Source of the DNA: Mycobacterium paraseoulense
GTDB taxonomy: Bacteria > Actinomycetota > Actinomycetes > Mycobacteriales > Mycobacteriaceae
DNA: 64,000 bases
Assembly (NCBI RefSeq): GCF_010731655.1
Contig: NZ_AP022619.1
Span: forward strand, 62,001-126,000
Direction of reading: 5' to 3'
Shown piece by piece: positions 44,742 to 53,029 of this stretch. Below the pieces are notes generated by a model, which worked only from the letters and a program-made list of their open reading frames with translations, ran no database searches and had not been told where the DNA came from. The position numbers and the translations under genes were made by a program. The stretch's first letter is position 1; every line of letters starts with the position of its first letter.

Positions 44742-46523
44742 GTGTTTGTGCTGCGCAGCCACGCCGCCGGTTCGCTGAGAAGTAGCGACGCCGGACAGCA
44801 GGTGACGCTGGCGGGCTGGGTGTCTCGCCGCCGCGACCACGGCGGCGTCATCTTCATCGACCTGCGCGACGCCTCCGGCATCGCGCAGGTGGTGTTCCGC
44901 AACGCTGACGTGCTGGCCCAGGCACACCGGCTGCGCGCGGAGTTCTGCGTCGCGGTCACCGGTGTCGTGGAGATCCGCCCGGAGGGCAACGCCAACCCGG
45001 AGATCGCCACCGGCGACATCGAGGTCAACGCGGCGTCGCTGACCGTGCTCGGCGAGAGCGCGCCGCTGCCGTTCCAGCTCGACGAGCCCGCCGGCGAGGA
45101 ACTGCGGCTGAAGTACCGCTACCTGGACCTGCGCCGCGACGGCCCGGCCGCGGCAATGCGCTTGCGCTCCAAGGTGAATGCCGCCGCGCGCGAGGTGCTG
45201 GCCCGGCACGACTTCGTCGAGGTCGAAACGCCGACGATCACCCGCTCCACCCCGGAAGGCGCCCGCGACTTTCTGGTGCCCTCGCGGCTGCATCCCGGAT
45301 CGTTCTACGCGCTGCCGCAGAGTCCGCAGCTGTTCAAGCAGCTGCTGATGGTGGCCGGGATGGAGCGCTACTACCAGATCGCCCGCTGCTATCGCGACGA
45401 GGATTTCCGCGCCGACCGCCAGCCCGAGTTCACCCAGCTCGACATGGAGATGAGCTTCGTCGACGCCGAGGACATCATCGCCATCTCCGAGGAGATCCTG
45501 ACCGCGCTGTGGGCGCTGATCGGATACCAGGTCCCGACGCCCATCCCGCGGATCACCTACGCCGACGCGATGCGCCGGTTCGGCTCGGACAAGCCGGACA
45601 TGCGCTTCTCCCTCGAGCTCGTCGAGTGCACAGAGTTCTTCAAAGACACCACCTTTCGCGTGTTCCAGGCGCCCTACGTCGGCGCGGTCGTGATGCCCGG
45701 CGGGGCGTCGCAGCCGCGGCGCACGCTGGACGGCTGGCAGGAATGGGCCAAACAGCGCGGGCACCGCGGGTTGGCCTATGTGCTGGTCGGTGACGACGGC
45801 ACGCTGAGCGGTCCGGTGGCCAAGAACCTCAGCGACGCCGAACGGGACGGGCTGGCCGCCCATGTCGGGGCGAAGCCGGGGGACTGCATCTTCTTCTCGG
45901 CCGGCCCGCCGAGGTCGTCGCGGGCCCTGCTGGGGGCCGCGCGCAACGAGATCGCCGACCGCCTGGGCCTGATCGACCCGGAGGCGTGGGCGTTCGTCTG
46001 GGTGGTGGACCCGCCGCTGTTCGAGCCCGCCGACGAGGCGACCGCCGCCGGTGACGTGGCCGTCGGCTCCGGGGCCTGGACCGCGGTGCATCACGCGTTC
46101 ACCTCGCCCAAGCCGGAGTACGAGGGTGTGGTCGACACCGACCCGGGCACGGTGCTGGCCGACGCCTACGACATCGTCTGCAACGGCAACGAGATCGGCG
46201 GTGGCTCGATCCGTATCCACCGCCGCGACATCCAGGAGCGCGTGTTCGCCGTGATGGGCCTGGACAAAGCCGAGGCCGAGGAGAAGTTCGGATTCCTGTT
46301 GGAGGCGTTCACCTTTGGCGCGCCGCCCCACGGCGGAATCGCCTTCGGCTGGGACCGGATCAACGCGCTGCTGTCCCGGGTGGACTCGATCCGCGAGGTG
46401 ATCGCGTTCCCCAAGACCGGCGGCGGCGTCGACCCGCTCACCGACGCCCCGGCTCCCATCACCGCCCAGCAGCGCAAGGAGTCCGGAATAGACGCCAAGC
46501 CCGAGAAGGTTGAGCGGGCATGA
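44742..46523 (+). CDS. aspS: aspartyl-tRNA synthetase (bacterial type)
   Basis: 593 aa class-IIb synthetase: anticodon-binding OB fold ([23 protein letters not shown]), motif 2 ([31 protein letters not shown]), GAD insertion domain (about 285-420) and motif 3 ([16 protein letters not shown]). Mycobacterial AspRS is known to be non-discriminating and works with GatCAB to make Asn-tRNA. GTG 44742 after GAAAGGGA; TAGACT -10-like box at 44706-44711. The GTG start shares a 56-bp region with the divergent ApbA gene. Overlaps the Ddn-like gene by 4 bp. Confidence 0.96.
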   Translation: MFVLRSHAAGSLRSSDAGQQVTLAGWVSRRRDHGGVIFIDLRDASGIAQVVFRNADVLAQAHRLRAEFCVAVTGVVEIRPEGNANPEIATGDIEVNAASLTVLGESAPLPFQLDEPAGEELRLKYRYLDLRRDGPAAAMRLRSKVNAAAREVLARHDFVEVETPTITRSTPEGARDFLVPSRLHPGSFYALPQSPQLFKQLLMVAGMERYYQIARCYRDEDFRADRQPEFTQLDMEMSFVDAEDIIAISEEILTALWALIGYQVPTPIPRITYADAMRRFGSDKPDMRFSLELVECTEFFKDTTFRVFQAPYVGAVVMPGGASQPRRTLDGWQEWAKQRGHRGLAYVLVGDDGTLSGPVAKNLSDAERDGLAAHVGAKPGDCIFFSAGPPRSSRALLGAARNEIADRLGLIDPEAWAFVWVVDPPLFEPADEATAAGDVAVGSGAWTAVHHAFTSPKPEYEGVVDTDPGTVLADAYDIVCNGNEIGGGSIRIHRRDIQERVFAVMGLDKAEAEEKFGFLLEAFTFGAPPHGGIAFGWDRINALLSRVDSIREVIAFPKTGGGVDPLTDAPAPITAQQRKESGIDAKPEKVERA

Positions 46524-46963
46524 CCCAAATGCCTGACACCGACACGATCAACGCGTTCAACAAGAGCATCATCGACGAGTTCCGGACCAACGGCGGCAAG
46601 GTGGGCGGCCAGTTCGAGAACGCCGACCTGCTGTTGCTCACCACGACCGGCGCCAAGTCCGGACAGCCGCGGGTCTCGCCGCTGGCCTACTGCCACATCG
46701 ACGGCAAGCTCATCATCATCGGCTCCTTCGCCGGCGCACCGGTCAGTCCGGCGTGGGTGCACAACCTGCGGGCCAACCCGGCGGCCCGGGTCGAGATCGG
46801 CGCCCCGCAGGGAGTGCAAGAGTTCGCCGTGACGGCGCACGAGTTGCCGTCCGACGAGCGCGACGCGCTCTTCGACAAGATCACCGTCGCCGCACCCGGG
46901 TTCGCCGAATACCAGTCGAAGACCAGCCGGGTCATCCCGTTGTTCGAATTGCAGCGCACCTAG
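46520..46963 (+). CDS. Ddn-like deazaflavin (F420)-dependent nitroreductase family protein
   Basis: 147 aa split-barrel protein. Features: [54 protein letters not shown] and the C-terminal [14 protein letters not shown], all typical of the Ddn family that binds F420 (Rv3547-like). These enzymes reduce quinones or xenobiotics. ATG 46520 overlaps the aspS stop (ATGA), so it is translationally coupled to a housekeeping gene. I do not recall a gene between aspS and Rv2571c in H37Rv. Confidence 0.88.
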   Translation: MTQMPDTDTINAFNKSIIDEFRTNGGKVGGQFENADLLLLTTTGAKSGQPRVSPLAYCHIDGKLIIIGSFAGAPVSPAWVHNLRANPAARVEIGAPQGVQEFAVTAHELPSDERDALFDKITVAAPGFAEYQSKTSRVIPLFELQRT

Positions 46964-46967
46964 GCCC

Positions 46968-48035
46968 GTGGCGACATCGCGGCTGACGCTGGCTCCCACG
47001 GTTTTGGCCGCGTCCCGCGCCGGGCTCAAACGCGTGCGCGGAACCTGGTTCAACCTCGTGCAGACCTCGGTGGCCGCGGGCGCGTCGTGGTACCTCGCGC
47101 ACGACGTGCTGCACCACCCGCAGCCGTTCTTCGCGCCGATCGCCGCCGCGGTGTCCCTGTCGACCAGCAACGTGCTACGCGCGCAGCGCGCCATTCAGAT
47201 GATGATCGGCGTGACCCTGGGCATCGGGATGGGCACCCTGGTCCAGGGTGTGCTCGGGCCCGGCGCGGTATCCATCGGCGTCGCCGCGCTGATCGCCCTG
47301 TACGCCGCGGTGTTCATCGGGCACGGGCTGATCGGGCAGGGAATGATGTTCGCCAACCAGACCGTCGTCTCGGCGATCCTGGTGTTGGCGCTCTTCCACA
47401 GCGGCGTCGGTTGGGAACGTATCAACGACGCCCTCATCGGGGGCGGGGTGGCCATCGTGTTCGCGGTCCTGCTCTTCCCCGCTGACCCGTTGCAGGTGCT
47501 GCGCAGCGCGCGCGTCGGCGTGCTGGGCGTCCTGCACGGTGTCTTGACGGGCACCGCGGACGTCGCCGCGGGGCGGCGTGTGCCCGCGCAAGACTGGCAG
47601 TTGGCGATGGCCGACCGCGTGCACCAGCAACTGGGCGGGCTCATCGAGGCCCGGACCACCGCCCGCCAGGTGGTCCGCATCGCCCCCCGGCGCTGGAGGG
47701 TGCGCGAGGTCGTTGGCGTCGCGGATCACCAGGCCATCCACGTGGTCCAGCTGGCCGGCTCCGTCCTGCAGCTGGCCCGCGTCGTCGTCCCCGCGGCGGA
47801 CGGCCGCCGCGACCGGTTGCCCACGCCCGTGCCCGCCGTCCTGGTCCAACTCGCGGCGGCGACGGCCCTCGCCGACTCGGACCCCGCCGGGGCCGCGGCA
47901 TACGCCGCCGGGGCGCGTCGCAGCGCCTCAGGGCTGCAGGCCGACGCCCGCGACCGGACCGAGGTGGTGCTGGCCGGCGCCGTCGCGGCCTGCGTCGACG
48001 ACCTGCAGCGGGTGATCGACCTCCGGCACGCGTGA
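46968..48035 (+). CDS. FUSC/aromatic-acid-exporter-like membrane protein
   Basis: 355 aa. About six hydrophobic segments in residues 28-180 (for example PFFAPIAAAVSLS, IGVTLGIGMGTLVQGVLG, AIVFAVLLFPADPLQVL) and a helical cytoplasmic C-terminal half, the layout of the FUSC/ArAE family. Possible efflux role; no direct evidence. GTG 46968 four bases after the Ddn-like gene. Equivalent of Rv2571c. Convergent with the YjbR gene. Confidence 0.78.
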   Translation: MATSRLTLAPTVLAASRAGLKRVRGTWFNLVQTSVAAGASWYLAHDVLHHPQPFFAPIAAAVSLSTSNVLRAQRAIQMMIGVTLGIGMGTLVQGVLGPGAVSIGVAALIALYAAVFIGHGLIGQGMMFANQTVVSAILVLALFHSGVGWERINDALIGGGVAIVFAVLLFPADPLQVLRSARVGVLGVLHGVLTGTADVAAGRRVPAQDWQLAMADRVHQQLGGLIEARTTARQVVRIAPRRWRVREVVGVADHQAIHVVQLAGSVLQLARVVVPAADGRRDRLPTPVPAVLVQLAAATALADSDPAGAAAYAAGARRSASGLQADARDRTEVVLAGAVAACVDDLQRVIDLRHA

Positions 48036-48044
48036 GGCGGTGGT

Positions 48045-48434
48045 TCAGCGGGAGTCGGCCAGGAATTCCTGGACCAACTTCCTCGGGGCCTGCGTCAGCC
48101 ATGCCTCGGTGACCAGGTCCTCGAGGTCGCGGACCGAGATCTTGGCCAGCTGGACCAGCACGACCGGGTAGCCGTCGAAATGCGGTGTTGTGAAGTAGAC
48201 GCCCGGCTCATCGGCGATCAACCCGAACTTGACCCCCTCGTCGGACACCCGCACGCCGAGGATGTCGCCCCCGGGCGGTTCCAACCCCTCGCGGGTGAGC
48301 GCCTCGCGTTCCGACGGGCGCAACGGCCGCTCCCAGGCCAGCAACTTCTTGCCGACCCGCCAGTCATGCGGCGACGGCTCCGAGGTGAGTGCCAGCTCAC
48401 GGACGATGCGGGCGACGTCGTACCACGTGGCCAC
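48045..48434 (-). CDS. MmcQ/YjbR (DUF419) family protein
   Basis: 129 aa small CyaY-like fold protein. Conserved blocks: WRVGKKLLAWERPLRPSE, EGVKFGLIADEPGVYFTTPHFDGYPVVLVQLAKI, and EAWLTQAPRKL near the C-terminus, all typical of the YjbR family. Reported to bind DNA in some cases; the role is unclear. GTG start. Equivalent of Rv2570. The upstream gap of 89 bp leads to the divergent transglutaminase gene. Confidence 0.88.
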   Translation of the reverse strand: MATWYDVARIVRELALTSEPSPHDWRVGKKLLAWERPLRPSEREALTREGLEPPGGDILGVRVSDEGVKFGLIADEPGVYFTTPHFDGYPVVLVQLAKISVRDLEDLVTEAWLTQAPRKLVQEFLADSR

Positions 48435-48523
48435 ATCTCGATTGTGCTCCCGGTTTGGCGCGCGTGCCGCCGTATCGGCAAACGGTTTCGCGCCGCGGAC
48501 GGCGCGGGACGGCCCGGTGTGAT

Positions 48524-49465
48524 GTGATCAGCCTTGTGTCTGAAGCTGACGCCGGCGCCGCCCGCCGCCATCGGGTCACCCACCGCACCGAATACCGGTA
48601 CTCCGACGTCGTGACCAGCTCCTACGGCCGCGGCTTTCTCACCCCCCGCGATTCGCTGCGCCAGCGCTGCGTGGAGCACCGGCTGACCATCGACCCGGCC
48701 CCGGCCGACGTTTCCACCAGCGTCGACGTCTACGGCAACATCAGCTCGTACTTCCACGTCACCGAGCCGCACCACGCCCTGACCGTCACCAGCGACTCCA
48801 TCGTCGACGTGTATCCGCCCGCCCCCGGGCGTTACACCGCCGGGCCGGCGGTGCAGCCGTGGGAGGCCGCCCGCCCGACGGGAGGCGGGGGAGCGCTCGC
48901 CGTCGAATTCACCCTGGACCTGAACCCCCCGGAGATCACCGACGAGGTCCGCGAGTACGCGGCGCCAAGTTTCGCCCCTGGGCGTCCGCTGGTCGACGTG
49001 CTGCGTGACCTCGCGTCGCGGATCTACACCGACTTCACCTACCGATCGGGCTCGACGACGATTTCCACCGGGGTAAATGAGGTTCTGGCGGCCCGGGAAG
49101 GGGTATGTCAGGACTTTGCACGGCTGGCGATCGCCTGCCTGCGCGCCAACGGTCTGGCGGCCAGCTACGTGTCCGGCTACCTGGCCACCGACCCGCCACC
49201 GGGGAAGGATCGAATGATCGGTATAGACGCCACCCATGCCTGGGCGGCGGTGTGGACACCGCAGCAGCCCGGCCAATTCGAGTGGCTGGGTTTGGATCCC
49301 ACGAACGACCAGCTGGTCGACGAGCGCTACATCATCGTGGGACGCGGCCGCGACTACGCGGACGTGCCGCCGCTGCGGGGCATCATCTACACGAACTCGG
49401 AACACAGCGTGATCGACGTCGCCGTCGACGTGGTGCCCTTCGAAGGGGACGTGCTCCATGCGTGA
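48524..49465 (+). CDS. transglutaminase-like cysteine peptidase
   Basis: 313 aa from GTG 48524; a GTG at 48536 gives 309 aa and neither has a strong ribosome site. An N-terminal beta domain (HRVTHRTEYRYSDVVTSSYGRGFLTPR) precedes the papain-like transglutaminase core with Cys195 (REGVCQDFARLA), His238 (DATHAWA) and Asp258 (GLDPTND). Equivalent of Rv2569c. Overlaps the zinc peptidase gene by 8 bp. Such proteins occur with alpha-E and ATP-grasp proteins, as here, and are predicted to cut or form amide bonds in peptides. Confidence 0.9.
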   Translation: MISLVSEADAGAARRHRVTHRTEYRYSDVVTSSYGRGFLTPRDSLRQRCVEHRLTIDPAPADVSTSVDVYGNISSYFHVTEPHHALTVTSDSIVDVYPPAPGRYTAGPAVQPWEAARPTGGGGALAVEFTLDLNPPEITDEVREYAAPSFAPGRPLVDVLRDLASRIYTDFTYRSGSTTISTGVNEVLAAREGVCQDFARLAIACLRANGLAASYVSGYLATDPPPGKDRMIGIDATHAWAAVWTPQQPGQFEWLGLDPTNDQLVDERYIIVGRGRDYADVPPLRGIIYTNSEHSVIDVAVDVVPFEGDVLHA

Positions 49466-50513
49466 CTTCAACTGCCCCAACTGCGGCCAGCGCCTGACGT
49501 TCGAGAACTCCACCTGCCTGAACTGTGGCAGCGCGCTCGGGTTTTCGCTCGACCAGATGGCCCTGTTGGTGATCGCCGACGGGAACGCCGGCGAGCACGC
49601 CGGGTTCGTGGACGCTTCCGAGTATCAGCTGTGCGCCAATCTGCTACTGGCCGAATGCAATTGGCTGGTGCCGGTCAATAATCCCCGGCTGCTGTGCGCG
49701 TCTTGCGCGCTGACCACCGTGCGGCCCAACGACGCCGACTCCGCCGGCCTGGCCGAGTTCGCGCGGGCCGAGGCGGCCAAGCGCCGGCTGATCGCCGAGC
49801 TGCACGAGCTCAAGCTGCCGATCATCGGGCGTGACGAAGACCCCGAGCAGGGATTGGCCTTCCACCTGCTGTCCAGCGCGCATGAGCAGGTGATGACGGG
49901 CCACGACAACGGGGTGATCACCTTGGACCTGGCCGAGGGCGACGACGTGCACCGCGAGCAGTTGCGGGTGGAGATGGAGGAGCCATACCGCACGCTGCTG
50001 GGGCACTTCCGGCACGAGATCGGGCACTACTACTTCTACCGGCTGATCGCCCCGTCCAGCGATTACCTGGCGCGCTTCAACGAGCTGTTCGGCGACCCCG
50101 ACGCCGACTACCAGGAGGCGCTCGATCGCCACTACAGCGACGGGCCGCCCGAGGACTGGCAGGAAGACTTCGTGTCGTCGTACGCCACCATGCATCCCGC
50201 CGAGGACTGGGCCGAGACGTTCGCGCACTACCTGCACATCCGCGACACCCTGGACACCTCGGCGTGGTGCGGCTTCGTCTCGGCGTCCGCGACATTCGAC
50301 CGTCCGGCGTTGGGCCCCAGCGCTTTTCAGACGATCATCGACACGTGGCTGCCGCTATCGTGGTCGCTGAACATGGTGAACCGGTCGATGGGCCATGACG
50401 ACCTGTACCCATTTGTGTTGCCCGTCGCGGTGCTGGAGAAGATGAGATTCATCCACACCGTGATCGACGAGGTGACTTCGGAATCGCGGGGGCCGGTCAC
50501 CGTCGCGAGCTAG
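49458..50513 (+). CDS. putative zinc metallopeptidase with N-terminal zinc ribbon
   Basis: 351 aa. N-terminal zinc ribbon Cys6-Cys9-Cys20-Cys23 (CPNC/CLNC), further cysteines including CxxC at 80-83, and a zincin motif HEIGHYY (His186, Glu187, His190). The conserved tail AEDWAETFAHYLHIRDTLDT may give the third ligand. Cytoplasmic, no signal. Equivalent of Rv2568c. Translationally coupled to the transglutaminase gene. It is followed by the island that separates this pair from the ATP-grasp genes. Confidence 0.88.
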   Translation: MRDFNCPNCGQRLTFENSTCLNCGSALGFSLDQMALLVIADGNAGEHAGFVDASEYQLCANLLLAECNWLVPVNNPRLLCASCALTTVRPNDADSAGLAEFARAEAAKRRLIAELHELKLPIIGRDEDPEQGLAFHLLSSAHEQVMTGHDNGVITLDLAEGDDVHREQLRVEMEEPYRTLLGHFRHEIGHYYFYRLIAPSSDYLARFNELFGDPDADYQEALDRHYSDGPPEDWQEDFVSSYATMHPAEDWAETFAHYLHIRDTLDTSAWCGFVSASATFDRPALGPSAFQTIIDTWLPLSWSLNMVNRSMGHDDLYPFVLPVAVLEKMRFIHTVIDEVTSESRGPVTVAS

Positions 50514-50559
50514 TCGGCGGCTCACCGCTGTCGGACTAGCGGGTAACCGCCATGGACAG

Positions 50560-50606
50560 CGGTGATCGCGAGGGCGGCGTAGCCGGGTGAAGCGGGTCAC
50601 CGCCAT
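50560..50606 (-). repeat. inverted, diverged copy of the 56-bp repeat
   Basis: 47 bp that match 44 of 47 bases of the reverse complement of the repeat at 52855-53022. It lies between the zinc peptidase stop and the island gene at 50652. With the array at 52855 it brackets the island with inverted copies. ACCGCCATGGAC also occurs twice around it (50546 and 50600 regions), suggesting a decayed tandem array. Confidence 0.85.
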
Positions 50607-50651
50607 GGACTACGCCCGATTCGGCAGCGTCAAAACGGGCACACTGCGGCG

Positions 50652-51332
50652 GTGTGCTTCTCGATCACGGCGGATCTGGTGGTGGGCACCGCCCTGGTGC
50701 CGGTTGCGGTCGCCGCCCTGCGCGAGGTGAAGCAGTGGCGCGAGCTGCCATTCGCGTTGTTGCCCACCGTGTTCGCCGTCCACCAGTTCCTCGAGGCGGC
50801 AGTGTGGCCCAACGACGTGGTCTCCGCCGGGACGGCGCAGTTCGCGCTGCGGGCATACGTCTTTATCGCGCTGCCGCTGCTCCCAGCGCTGGTCCCGTTC
50901 GCGATCTTGATGCTCGAACCGCGCGGCGCCCGACTACGGGTGGCGCCCTTTGTGGCGCTCGGCGCCGTCGTGTCGGCGTATTTGGCTGTCGTCGTCCTCA
51001 CCAGACCGATCGGAGTGAAGACGTGCCCCCACGCGCTGGAGTACCAGACCGACGCTCGCGACAGCTACGTGTGGGCGGTGCTCTACATCGTCGCCGTCAT
51101 CGGGCCGGCATTGATTTCGGGATATCGCTCCATCGTGGTGTTCGGGTTGGCGAACCTGGTGGGGCTGATCGTGGTCGCCATCCTCTACCTGCAGGCCTTC
51201 GCGTCACTGTGGTGCATCTACGCCGCCGTGCTGTCGGTCCTTGTGCTGGTGCACATGCGGCGTCGTCGGCGACTGCCGGATTCACACCGCAACCGTGGCG
51301 TCGCCCTGGATCGCGCGACATCGAGCGTGTGA
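50652..51332 (+). CDS. DUF6629-like seven-helix membrane protein
   Basis: 226 aa from GTG 50652. N-terminus MCFSITADLVVGTALVPVAVAAL, then about seven hydrophobic helices and a short basic tail (HMRRRRRLPDSHRNRG). The MCFS start and the WRELPFALLPTVFAVHQFLEAAVW block resemble the DUF6629 family; this assignment is from memory. Function unknown. First gene of the repeat-bounded island, which H37Rv lacks at this place as I recall. Confidence 0.7.
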   Translation: MCFSITADLVVGTALVPVAVAALREVKQWRELPFALLPTVFAVHQFLEAAVWPNDVVSAGTAQFALRAYVFIALPLLPALVPFAILMLEPRGARLRVAPFVALGAVVSAYLAVVVLTRPIGVKTCPHALEYQTDARDSYVWAVLYIVAVIGPALISGYRSIVVFGLANLVGLIVVAILYLQAFASLWCIYAAVLSVLVLVHMRRRRRLPDSHRNRGVALDRATSSV

Positions 51333-51468
51333 TCCCGTCGTAGGGCCGGCCGTCTCGCGATGGCCGCACAGCAGGCCGCCGCTGGCTTTTTGTATTCCCG
51401 TGTGTCACTTGGGTTTCAGTGGTCACAGCGCGGTCTTTTTTGTCGGTGGGTGTTCCTAGAGTTTGGTT

Positions 51469-52844
51469 ATGGGTGCGAGTAGTCGTGAGGAGATCGTCGA
51501 GGTCTTCGACGCGCTCGATAACGACGCGGACCGGCTGTGCGCGTTGTCCTTTGAGGTGCTCACCACCCCGGAGCGGTTACGCGCCCTGGAGCGGGTGGAA
51601 CGCGTGGCCCGCAAGCTACGCACCCCGCAGCACGCGTTGATCAACCAGCTCGACGGGCAGGCCAGCCCCGAAGAGCTGGGCGGCTCGCTGCGGGTGGGGC
51701 TGGCCGACCGGTTGCGCATCACCACCGGCGAGGCCGCCCGGCGCATCGGCGAAGCCCAGGATCTCGGGAGCGCCGGGCGTTGACCGGTGAGCCGTTGGCC
51801 CCCCAGCTGAGCGCGACGGCGGCCGGGCAACGCGGCGGGCTCATCGGCGACGGGCACATCAAAGTGATCCGTAGCTTCCTGGCCCACCTGCCCGCCGAGG
51901 TGGACATATTGACCCGGCAGGCCGCCGAGGCCGACCTGGCCGGCAAGGCCGCCGGATACCGCCCCGACGAGTTGGCCAAATACGCCCAGCGGGTCATGGA
52001 TTGGCTGCACCCCGACGGGGACTTCAGCGACGCCGAGCGCGCCCGCAAACGCGGGATCACACTGGGGACGCAGGACTTCGACGGCATGTCCCGCCTCAGC
52101 GGGCTGGTGACCCCGGAGTTGCGGGCCGCGATCGAGGCCATGCTGGCCAAGCTCGCCGCGCCCGGGGCGTGCAACCCCGACGATGAAATCCCTGTGGTGG
52201 ATGCGACACCGGATGACGACGCGGTGCGCCGCGACACCCGATCTCAGGCTCAGCGCAACCATGACGCCTTCCTGGCCGGGCTGCGCGGTTTGCTCGCCTC
52301 CGGGGAACTGGGCTCGCACAACGGGCTGCCGGTGTCGATCGTGGTGACCACCACGCTGCAAGACTTGGAGGCCGCCGCCGGCAAGGCCCTGACGGCCGGC
52401 GGCACGCTGGTGCCGATGTCGGATGTGATCCGCTGGGCCGGCCACGCTCACCATTACTTGGCGATTTTCGACAACGGCCGATCACTGGCGCTGCATCACA
52501 CCAAACGGTTGGCCTCCCCGGCGCAGCGGATCATGCTCTACGCCAAGGATCGTGGGTGCACCAAGCCCGGCTGTGATGCGCCGGCCTATCACAGCCAGGT
52601 CCACCACGTGAAAGGTTGGACAACCACCCGGCGCACCGACATCGACGACCTCACCCTGGCCTGCGGGCCCGACAACCGGCTCGCCGAAAAAGGCTGGACC
52701 ACCCGCACCAACGCCCGCGGCGAAACCGAATGGCTCCCGCCACCCCACCTCGACCGCGGCCAACCAAGGACCAACACCTACCACCACCCCGAACGATTCC
52801 TCCGCGACGAAGACCGCGACGGTGACGACGACGAACCCGATTGA
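51469..52844 (+). pseudogene. REP13E12 family HNH endonuclease, frameshifted
   Basis: Two overlapping frames (51469-51783 and 51780-52844) encode parts of one 13E12 protein: a DUF222 domain and a C-terminal HNH nuclease ([21 protein letters not shown], then [12 protein letters not shown]). At GGG 51766-51768 a missing G ends frame 1 as DLGSAGR-stop; adding one G would read [17 protein letters not shown] and join both frames into about 458 aa, a normal length. So either a recent single-base deletion or a sequence error. TAGAGT (51457-51462) precedes the ATG by 6 bp, so the mRNA may be leaderless. In H37Rv, REP13E12 elements are integration sites of the phiRv1 prophage. Confidence 0.85.
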
Positions 52845-52854
52845 CACAACGCCC

Positions 52855-53022
52855 GCTAGGCCCGATGGCGGTGACCCGCTTCGCCCGGCTTCGCCGCGCT
52901 CGCGATCACCGCTAGGCCCGATGGCGGTGACCCGCTTCGCCCGGCTTCGCCGCGCTCGCGATCACCGCTAGGCCCGATGGCGGTGACCCGCTTCGCCCGG
53001 CTTCGCCGCGCTCGCGATCACC
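52855..53022. repeat. three perfect tandem copies of a 56-bp repeat
   Basis: Copies at 52855-52910, 52911-52966 and 52967-53022 are identical; the first five bases of a fourth unit follow. The array lies between the convergent ends of the REP13E12 gene and the ATP-grasp gene. Each unit carries a 17-codon frame (ATG to TAG) encoding MAVTRFARLRRARDHR. The layout is like a MIRU/VNTR locus. A diverged inverted copy is at 50560-50606. Confidence 0.92.
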
Positions 53023-53029
53023 GCTAGCC

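Noticed and set aside
50355..50606. Minus-strand 83-codon frame starting in the repeat copy (MAVTRFTRLRRPRDHR...)
   Set aside because: It runs antisense into the zinc peptidase gene, and the diverged residues give no sign of selection on the peptide.
51766..51780. Programmed -1 frameshift in the REP13E12 gene
   Set aside because: There is no good slippery heptamer (the site is CTCGGGAG) and no downstream structure I can defend; a simple one-base deletion or sequence error is more likely.
52855..53022. Possible CRISPR array
   Set aside because: The 56-bp units are directly adjacent and identical with no spacers between them and no cas genes near, so this is a tandem repeat.
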